The position numbers were made by a program, and so were the translations under genes. The notes beneath the pieces are model-generated. The model was not told where the DNA came from, did no database searches, and worked only from the letters and a program-made list of their open reading frames with translations. Positions 58,438 through 64,000 of a stretch of DNA of 64,000 bases are shown in pieces. Position 1 is the first letter of the stretch. Each line of letters starts with the position of its first letter. Source of the stretch: Burkholderia sp. Bp9143. GTDB lineage: Bacteria; Pseudomonadota; Gammaproteobacteria; Burkholderiales; Burkholderiaceae. Location: NCBI RefSeq assembly GCF_003853645.1, contig NZ_QTPO01000009.1, positions 1 through 64,000 of the forward strand, read 5' to 3'.

Positions 58438-59970
58438 TCACTCCACCGACAACTGCAGGTTCATCTGCGAACGCGCGGTATCGCCGGCCGTGTCGCGATC
58501 GGCCTGCGACGCCGGTGCGAGACGGGCGCGCTCGATCGCATCGAGGTACTCGGGCGTCACGGCGCCGGTGATGTAGTTGCCATCGAAGCACGACGCCTCG
58601 AAGCGCTCGAGCTTCGGATTGATGTCGCGCACCGCGCGGCGCAGGTCGTCGACGTCCTGGTAGATCAGGTGGTCGGCGCCGATGATCTTCGCGACTTCCT
58701 CGTCGGTGCGGCCATGTGCGACCAGCTCGCCGCGCGTCGGCATGTCGATGCCGTACACGTTCGGGAACTTCACGGGCGGCGCCGCCGACGCGAAGATCAC
58801 CGACTTCGCGCCCGCATCGCGCGCCATCTGCACGATCTCGTGCGAGGTCGTGCCGCGCACGATCGAGTCGTCGACGATCAGCACGTTCTTGTCCTTGAAC
58901 TCGATGCTCATCGCATTGAGCTTCTGGCGCACCGACTTCTTGCGCACGGCCTGGCCCGGCATGATGAAGGTGCGGCCGACGTAGCGGTTCTTGAAGAAGC
59001 CTTCGCGATACTCGACGCCGAGCTTCGCGGCGACCTGCATCGCAGCCGGACGCGACGAATCGGGAATCGGCATCACGACGTCGATCGGCACGTTCGGCAG
59101 CTCGCGCTTGATCTTCTCGGCGAGGTAGTCGCCCATGCGCAGGCGCACGTTGTAGACGGGCACGCCGTCGAGGCACGAGTCCGGACGCGCGAGATACACG
59201 TATTCGAACATGCACGGATTCAGCGTCGGGTGCTCCGCGCACTGCTGGCTGTGGAAGTTGCCGGCCTTGTCGATGAAGATCGCTTCGCCCGGCTGCACGT
59301 CGCGCACGAATTCGAAACCGATGCCTTCGACCGCCACCGACTCCGACGCGACCATCCATTCGGTGCCGTGTTCGGTCTCGAGCTTGCCGATGCAGAGCGG
59401 GCGGATGCCGAACGGATCGCGGAACGCGAGCAGGCCGTAGCCGGCGATCAGCGACACGATCGCGTACGAGCCCTGCAGGCGGCGATGCACGCCCGCGACC
59501 GCCTTGAACACGGCGGCCGGATCGAGCTCGAGGCCCGTCGTCGCCAGTTGCAGCTCGTGCGCGAACACGTTGAGCAGTACTTCGCTGTCGGAATTGGTGT
59601 TGATGTGCCGGCGGTCGATCCGGAACATCTCGTCCTTCAGCTGTTCCCAGTTCGTCAGGTTGCCGTTGTGCGCGAGGATGATCCCGAACGGCGCGTTCAC
59701 GTAGAACGGTTGCGCCTCGGCTTCGCTCGATGCCGAGCCGGCCGTCGGGTAGCGGACCTGGCCGATGCCGAAGGTGCCGGGCAGGCTGCGCATGTTGCGC
59801 GTGCGGAACACGTCGCGCACCATGCCGTTCGCCTTGTACATGTGGAAATTGCTGCCGTCCGCCGTCGCGATGCCCGCTGCGTCCTGACCGCGATGCTGCA
59901 GCAGCAGCAAGCTGTCATAGATCAGCTGATTGACCGGGGATTGGGAGATAACACCTACGATGCCGCACAT
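58438..59970 (-). CDS. purF: Amidophosphoribosyltransferase
   Basis: A 510-residue enzyme for the first step of purine synthesis: PRPP plus glutamine to phosphoribosylamine. The chain begins MCGIVGVI, so Cys-2 is the N-terminal nucleophile of the glutaminase domain. LLLLQHRGQDAAGI and HNGNLTNWEQL follow. The C-terminal PRPP site is NVLIVDDSIVRGTTSHEIV. Length is normal. ATG 59970 follows GAAGGA. It is 52 bases after cvpA, as in many proteobacteria. Confidence 0.97.
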   Translation of the reverse strand: MCGIVGVISQSPVNQLIYDSLLLLQHRGQDAAGIATADGSNFHMYKANGMVRDVFRTRNMRSLPGTFGIGQVRYPTAGSASSEAEAQPFYVNAPFGIILAHNGNLTNWEQLKDEMFRIDRRHINTNSDSEVLLNVFAHELQLATTGLELDPAAVFKAVAGVHRRLQGSYAIVSLIAGYGLLAFRDPFGIRPLCIGKLETEHGTEWMVASESVAVEGIGFEFVRDVQPGEAIFIDKAGNFHSQQCAEHPTLNPCMFEYVYLARPDSCLDGVPVYNVRLRMGDYLAEKIKRELPNVPIDVVMPIPDSSRPAAMQVAAKLGVEYREGFFKNRYVGRTFIMPGQAVRKKSVRQKLNAMSIEFKDKNVLIVDDSIVRGTTSHEIVQMARDAGAKSVIFASAAPPVKFPNVYGIDMPTRGELVAHGRTDEEVAKIIGADHLIYQDVDDLRRAVRDINPKLERFEASCFDGNYITGAVTPEYLDAIERARLAPASQADRDTAGDTARSQMNLQLSVE

Positions 59971-60022
59971 GGCATGTCCTTCAAGATGACAAAATCGGTT
60001 CCGTCCTGCCCGGTGCGCGTCG

Positions 60023-60517
60023 TCAAACGCGCACGTACTGGGCCATGCCGTCGGGCAGGAGCTGCTTCAGCTCGTGCACGCCCTGTTCGGCGAAAGGACG
60101 CAAGAGCGCATTGCGCCAGAAATCCTGTTTGGGCAATTCGGTCAGCCCGGCCGCCGCGACCAGCAGCACCACCAGCACGCAGCCGCGAACGAGCCCGAAC
60201 ATCATGCCCAGCGAGCGATCGACCCCGCCGAGGCCCGTCGCCTGCGCGATTCGCGACAACAGCGCGTTCGCGACACCCGCGACGAACACCACGCCGATCA
60301 CGATCAGCGCGAACGCGATCACCCACTGTGTCAGCGCGCCGCCCGGCCAGTTCGCCGGAATGTACGGCACCACCAGTCCGACATAGCGGGCCGCGATCAC
60401 GACCGCCGCGATCCAGCCGATCAGCCCGAAAATCTCCGAGACGAAACCGCGCCACGCGCCACGCAGCGCAGACAACGCGATCACCGCCAATACAGCGTAG
60501 TCGAAAGCCGTCAGCAT
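60023..60517 (-). CDS. cvpA: CvpA-family membrane protein
   Basis: A 164-residue inner-membrane protein with four helices, from FDYAVLAVIALSALRGAWRG (the family start with the RG turn) to LVRGCVLVVLLVAAAGLTEL. GVDRSLGMMFGLVRG is the conserved CvpA motif. The family is linked to colicin V export and envelope stability; the exact role is unclear. It sits in the usual dedD-cvpA-purF order. Confidence 0.92.
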   Translation of the reverse strand: MLTAFDYAVLAVIALSALRGAWRGFVSEIFGLIGWIAAVVIAARYVGLVVPYIPANWPGGALTQWVIAFALIVIGVVFVAGVANALLSRIAQATGLGGVDRSLGMMFGLVRGCVLVVLLVAAAGLTELPKQDFWRNALLRPFAEQGVHELKQLLPDGMAQYVRV

Positions 60518-60523
60518 CGCACG

Positions 60524-61378
60524 TTACTGCGTCAGTCCGGCTTCGCGCACCTTCGCGATCGCGGCGGACGCCGCCGCGCGATCCGCGAATGGGCCGGCAC
60601 GCAGCAGTGTAGCCGTGCTGCCGTCCGCCTGCTTGCTGTGCTCGACATATGCGGGCACGCCCGCCGATTTCAACTTGGTGGCCCACGAACGGGCCGTCGC
60701 GGCATCCTTGAACGAACCGAGCTGCACCGCGAAGCGCGCACCGGCCGGCGATGCCGGCGACGATGCGTCGCCGCTGTCGGCCGCGGCGTCGGCGTTCGCG
60801 ACCGTCGCGGGCGCCGGCTTCGGCGCGACCGGCTTCGCCGCGGGAGCGGGAGCGGCCGTGGCCGGCTTGGCAGCGGGCTTCGGCGGCGTCACGCTCGCGG
60901 TGGTCGTCGAGGTCGAGGTATCGGGCTTCGCGGCCGGCTTGGCTGCATCCTTCGCCGCGGGCGCCGGAACGGCCGCCACCGCGACATCGGAGGCCGGCGG
61001 CTCGTCGTGCGCGACGCCCGCCTGCACGTCGGACGCGTCATCGTCACGCGGCGCGACCGACTGATGCGCGGGCCGGTTCGGGATGTCGATCGCGATGTCG
61101 TCCGTCACCGGCTTCGGGTGCGAATCGAGCACCATCGGCAGCACGATCACCGCGGCGACGACGAGCGCGATCGCGCCGACGAGACGCCGGCGGGCGCGTT
61201 GCTTTTCAGGAAGGGTCGGATCGAGGAGCAGTGCGTCCGATTCCGGACGCTCGGTGCGGCGCGTGCGTCGCTCGACGCGTTCAGTGCGCTCCGTGCGCAC
61301 GTTCCGGGAGGCCCCGGTACGACCGCCGCGCCGCGGGGGCGCGTCGTCGTCTTTCTTGCCGAACGAGAAAATTCCCAT
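60524..61378 (-). CDS. SPOR-domain cell-division-associated protein (DedD-like)
   Basis: A 284-residue bitopic protein. Residues 1-64 are cytoplasmic and basic, 65-84 (LVGAIALVVAAVIVLPMVL) are a membrane helix, 85-205 are an alanine/proline/lysine-rich linker, and 207-283 form a SPOR domain (FAVQLGSFKDAATARSWATK; ATLLRAGPFADRAAASAAIA). SPOR domains bind denuded peptidoglycan at division sites. The order folC-dedD-cvpA-purF is conserved. Confidence 0.9.
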   Translation of the reverse strand: MGIFSFGKKDDDAPPRRGGRTGASRNVRTERTERVERRTRRTERPESDALLLDPTLPEKQRARRRLVGAIALVVAAVIVLPMVLDSHPKPVTDDIAIDIPNRPAHQSVAPRDDDASDVQAGVAHDEPPASDVAVAAVPAPAAKDAAKPAAKPDTSTSTTTASVTPPKPAAKPATAAPAPAAKPVAPKPAPATVANADAAADSGDASSPASPAGARFAVQLGSFKDAATARSWATKLKSAGVPAYVEHSKQADGSTATLLRAGPFADRAAASAAIAKVREAGLTQ

Positions 61379-61407
61379 GAATGGCTGAGTCCGAAACTGC
61401 CCGTCAG

Positions 61408-62718
61408 TCAGTGTTGCTGCGATTTCCGGTAGGCCATCACACCTGCCACCGTATGGAAACTGCCGAAAACCACGATTCTATCATTCTCGGATGCTCTTTT
61501 TAGTGCATCGCGAAACGCTTCAGCGGGCGACGCGAACCGCGTCACGCTCGAATCGGCCCCCTCCTCCACGCCGGCCTTGCGCAGCGCGGCTTCGAGCTGC
61601 TCCGCGCTCGCCGCGCGCGGCAGCGGCAGGTCGGTCACGCACCAGTGATCGACCTCGCCCTTCAGGTGCCGCAGCACGCCGTCGATGTCCTTGTCGTGCA
61701 TCGCGCCGAACACCGCGTACGTGTACGGGAAGAAGCCCATGTTGCCGAGATTCTGCTCGAGCACGGCCGCCGCATGCGGGTTGTGCGCGACGTCCAGCAC
61801 GATCGCCGGCTTGCCGGGCAGCACCTGGAAGCGCCCCGGCAACTCGACGTTCGCGAGCCCGAGCCGGATGTCCTGCGCGGACACCGGCAGCACCGGACGC
61901 AGCGCCTCAAGCGCGGCCAGCGCGGCCGACGCATTGATCAGCTGGTTCGCGCCGCGCAGCGACGGGTACGCGAGCGCCGGATAGCGCTTCTCGCGGCCGA
62001 GGTAGCTCCATTGCTGGCGCTCCGCGCCCGGCTGCGCCTCGTAGCGGAAATCGCGGCCGACCAGCCACAGGTCGGCGCCGATCGAAGCAGCATGGTCGAC
62101 CAGCGTGCTCGGCACCAAGGGATCACCGCAGATCGCCGGCTTGCCCGCGCGGAAGATCCCCGCCTTCTCGAACGCGATCTTCTCGCGCGTGTCGCCGAGG
62201 TATTCGGTGTGATCGATGTCGATGCTCGTGACGATCGCGCAATCGGTATCGATGATGTTGACCGCATCGAGCCGGCCGCCGAGGCCGACTTCGAGGATCA
62301 CCGCATCGAGCCCGCGCGACGCGAACAGGTGCAGGATCGCGAGCGTCGTGAATTCGAAGTACGTGAGCGACACCGGCTCGGGCAGCGACATGCGCGCCGC
62401 CTCGACGGCCTCGAAGTGCGGCAGCAGTTCGGCGTCGCTGACCTGCTGCCCGTTCACGCGCGCGCGCTCGCCGAATTCGAGCAGGTGCGGCGACGTGTGG
62501 CAGCCGACCTTGTAGCCCGCGTGAACGAGGATCGCCTCGAGGAACGCGCAGGTCGAACCCTTGCCGTTCGTGCCGCCGACCGTGATCACGGGGCACGCGA
62601 ATTCGAGCTGCAGCGCCGCCTTGACCTGCCCGATGCGGGTGAGGCCCATGTCGATGCCGACCGGGTGCGCGCGTTCGAGATGCGAAAGCCACGCGTCGAG
62701 AGTGGGAAAAGTGCTCAT
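61408..62718 (-). CDS. folC: Bifunctional folylpolyglutamate/dihydrofolate synthase
   Basis: A 436-residue Mur-ligase-fold enzyme adding glutamate to folates and making dihydrofolate. ITVGGTNGKGSTCAFLEAIL is the P-loop, CHTSPHLLEFGERARVNG the folate loop, and VILEVGLGGRLDAVNIIDTD the ligase centre. VLDVAHNPHAAAVLEQNLG is in the C-terminal domain. ATG 62718 lies 100 bases downstream of the accD stop and 30 bases upstream of dedD. Confidence 0.95.
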   Translation of the reverse strand: MSTFPTLDAWLSHLERAHPVGIDMGLTRIGQVKAALQLEFACPVITVGGTNGKGSTCAFLEAILVHAGYKVGCHTSPHLLEFGERARVNGQQVSDAELLPHFEAVEAARMSLPEPVSLTYFEFTTLAILHLFASRGLDAVILEVGLGGRLDAVNIIDTDCAIVTSIDIDHTEYLGDTREKIAFEKAGIFRAGKPAICGDPLVPSTLVDHAASIGADLWLVGRDFRYEAQPGAERQQWSYLGREKRYPALAYPSLRGANQLINASAALAALEALRPVLPVSAQDIRLGLANVELPGRFQVLPGKPAIVLDVAHNPHAAAVLEQNLGNMGFFPYTYAVFGAMHDKDIDGVLRHLKGEVDHWCVTDLPLPRAASAEQLEAALRKAGVEEGADSSVTRFASPAEAFRDALKRASENDRIVVFGSFHTVAGVMAYRKSQQH

Positions 62719-62818
62719 CGGATCAAATCTGAATCGGTACCGCCACTACGCCAAAAAACGAAACGCGCCGCCCGGCGGTTCAGCCAGGCGACGCGCGCAG
62801 TTCACAACGCCGCGCCAA

Positions 62819-63691
62819 TCAGGCCAGCGCGTCGGCCGGCTGTCGCTGCAGCAGCGCGAGCAGTTGCGCGATCTCGTCGCGCATCTTGCGGCGGTCGACG
62901 ATCATGTCGATCGCGCCCGTCGTCAGCAGGAATTCCGCGCGCTGGAAGCCTTCCGGCAGCTTCTCGCGAACCGTCTGCTCGATCACGCGCGGACCGGCGA
63001 AGCCGATCAGCGCCTTCGGTTCGGCGATCACGACGTCGCCGAGGAACGCGAAGCTCGCCGACACGCCGCCCATCGTCGGGTCGGTCAGCACCGAGATGAA
63101 CGGCAGCTTGGCTTCGGCCAGCTTGGTCAGCATCGCGGTGGTCTTGGCCATCTGCATCAGCGACAGCAGGCTTTCCTGCATCCGCGCGCCGCCCGACGCG
63201 GTGAAGCAGATGAACGGCACCTGCTGCTCGAGCGCGTTCTGCGCGCCGCGCGCGAAGCGCTCGCCGACGACCGAACCCATCGAGCCGCCCATGAACGAGA
63301 ACTCGAAGCAGGCCGCGACCACCGGCAGCGTATGGATCGCGCCACCCATCACCACCATCGCGTCGGTCTCGCCCGTTTCGTCCATCGCTTCCTTCAGACG
63401 ATCGGGATACTTGCGGCTGTCCTTGAACTTCAGCGAGTCGACCGGCACGATTTCCTGGCCGATTTCGTAGCGGCCTTCCGGATCGAGCAGCCCGTCGAGA
63501 CGCTCGCGCGCGCCGATGCGCATGTGGTGATCGCACTTCGGGCACACGTGCAGGTTCGCGTCCACGTCGTTGCGGTACAGCACGGCCTCGCAGGACGGGC
63601 ACTTGACCCACAGGCCTTCCGGAATGCCCTTGCGGCTTTTCGGGTCGGTCTGCTTGATCTTCGGCGGCAACAGTTTGTCGAGCCAGCTCAT
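62819..63691 (-). CDS. accD: Acetyl-CoA carboxylase carboxyltransferase, beta subunit
   Basis: A 290-residue cytosolic subunit of the enzyme making malonyl-CoA. An N-terminal zinc ribbon has Cys-31, 34, 50 and 53 (CPSC and CPKC). The carboxyltransferase fold shows [40 protein letters not shown] and [20 protein letters not shown]. The trpA-accD-folC order is typical of beta- and gamma-proteobacteria. Confidence 0.97.
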   Translation of the reverse strand: MSWLDKLLPPKIKQTDPKSRKGIPEGLWVKCPSCEAVLYRNDVDANLHVCPKCDHHMRIGARERLDGLLDPEGRYEIGQEIVPVDSLKFKDSRKYPDRLKEAMDETGETDAMVVMGGAIHTLPVVAACFEFSFMGGSMGSVVGERFARGAQNALEQQVPFICFTASGGARMQESLLSLMQMAKTTAMLTKLAEAKLPFISVLTDPTMGGVSASFAFLGDVVIAEPKALIGFAGPRVIEQTVREKLPEGFQRAEFLLTTGAIDMIVDRRKMRDEIAQLLALLQRQPADALA

Positions 63692-63753
63692 CGTATGGTT
63701 TCCTGTTCCGTGGCGGGACGGGCCAACCGGCCCGTTCCCGCTTCCTGTTGTGT

Positions 63754-64000
63754 TTATCGCGCCGTCTTGCCGGCGCCGTCCAGGGCGGCGCGCAGCTCGG
63801 CGATGAATGTCTTCAGCGCGGCGGCGGCCCCTTCCGGCGCGGCGCTCTCGAGCAGCTGCACCAGGCGGCTGCCGATCACGACGGCGTCCGACACTTCGGC
63901 CACCGCACGCGCCGTTGCGGCGTCGCGGATGCCGAAGCCGACGCCCACCGGAACCGGCACGCGCGACTTGATGGCCGGGATTTTACCCGCAATGCTCGAA
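63754..64000 (-). CDS. trpA: Tryptophan synthase alpha subunit, C-terminal part cut by the window edge
   Basis: The last 82 codons are visible. The text [20 protein letters not shown] with [20 protein letters not shown] is the phosphate-binding end of the TrpA TIM barrel (GFGI and GS loops). The gene starts beyond the right edge. It would cleave indole-3-glycerol phosphate. accD follows 62 bases downstream. Confidence 0.95.
   Translation of the reverse strand, partial: SSIAGKIPAIKSRVPVPVGVGFGIRDAATARAVAEVSDAVVIGSRLVQLLESAAPEGAAAALKTFIAELRAALDGAGKTAR

Noticed and set aside
56956..60612. A 1218-codon plus-strand open frame across metZ, purF and cvpA
   Set aside because: Covers three well-recognised minus-strand genes and their intergenic gaps; composition is Arg/Ala/Asp-rich without domain signals. 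High-GC codon bias explains it.

Overview
The window looks like part of a Burkholderia cepacia complex replicon, probably chromosome 2. The evidence is the high GC, the trpA-accD-folC-dedD-cvpA-purF-metZ block, the complete bceM-bceU order of the second cepacian exopolysaccharide cluster (bce-II), a lysine/alanine-rich HU-type protein and an OmpC-type porin. Species cannot be fixed from sequence reading alone.

Layout. (1) 1-26.3 kb is an accessory oxalate-catabolism region. It holds oxc-frc1, frc2, two OFA-family oxalate/formate antiporters, the start of an NAD-linked formate dehydrogenase gamma subunit at the left edge, a fumarylacetoacetate-hydrolase-family gene joined to pntA-pntB, a pyruvate kinase, a porin, two LysR and two FCD-type GntR regulators, a PAS protein and several small unknowns. 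The region is full of dead genes: two CoA-transferase remnants, a PAS remnant, a PanE-like reductase remnant, an aldehyde dehydrogenase remnant, IS110 and IS3 fragments and a frameshifted small gene. (2) 26.3-27.6 kb is a junction with a decayed second copy of the selC/selB 3' end and a wrecked alpha-glucan phosphorylase gene. (3) 27.6-36.9 kb is a complete selenocysteine formate dehydrogenase locus on the minus strand: fdoG (with an in-frame UGA and SECIS) - fdoH - fdoI - fdhE - selA - selB - tRNA-Sec. (4) 37-42 kb has a YihY-type membrane protein, a porin, a VOC protein, a dead aadA-like gene and HU. (5) 42.3-56.9 kb is bce-II: acyltransferases, UDP-glucose pyrophosphorylase, a flippase, a double glycosyltransferase, a propeller protein and GDP-D-rhamnose synthesis. 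(6) 57-64 kb is core biosynthesis (metZ, purF, cvpA, dedD-like, folC, accD, trpA).

How it works together. Oxalate enters by OFA exchange, Frc makes oxalyl-CoA, Oxc decarboxylates it to formyl-CoA, and formate is released. Two formate-oxidising systems lie nearby: an NAD-linked one cut by the left edge and the membrane Sec enzyme. Pnt could turn the resulting NADH into NADPH. A repeated TATATCACATA-like motif lies in front of oxc, frc2, both GntR loci and one CoA-transferase remnant, suggesting one GntR regulon. The PanE-like remnant may be a lost oxalyl-CoA reductase (assimilation) branch.

No CRISPR array, integrase, intact transposon or rRNA was seen.
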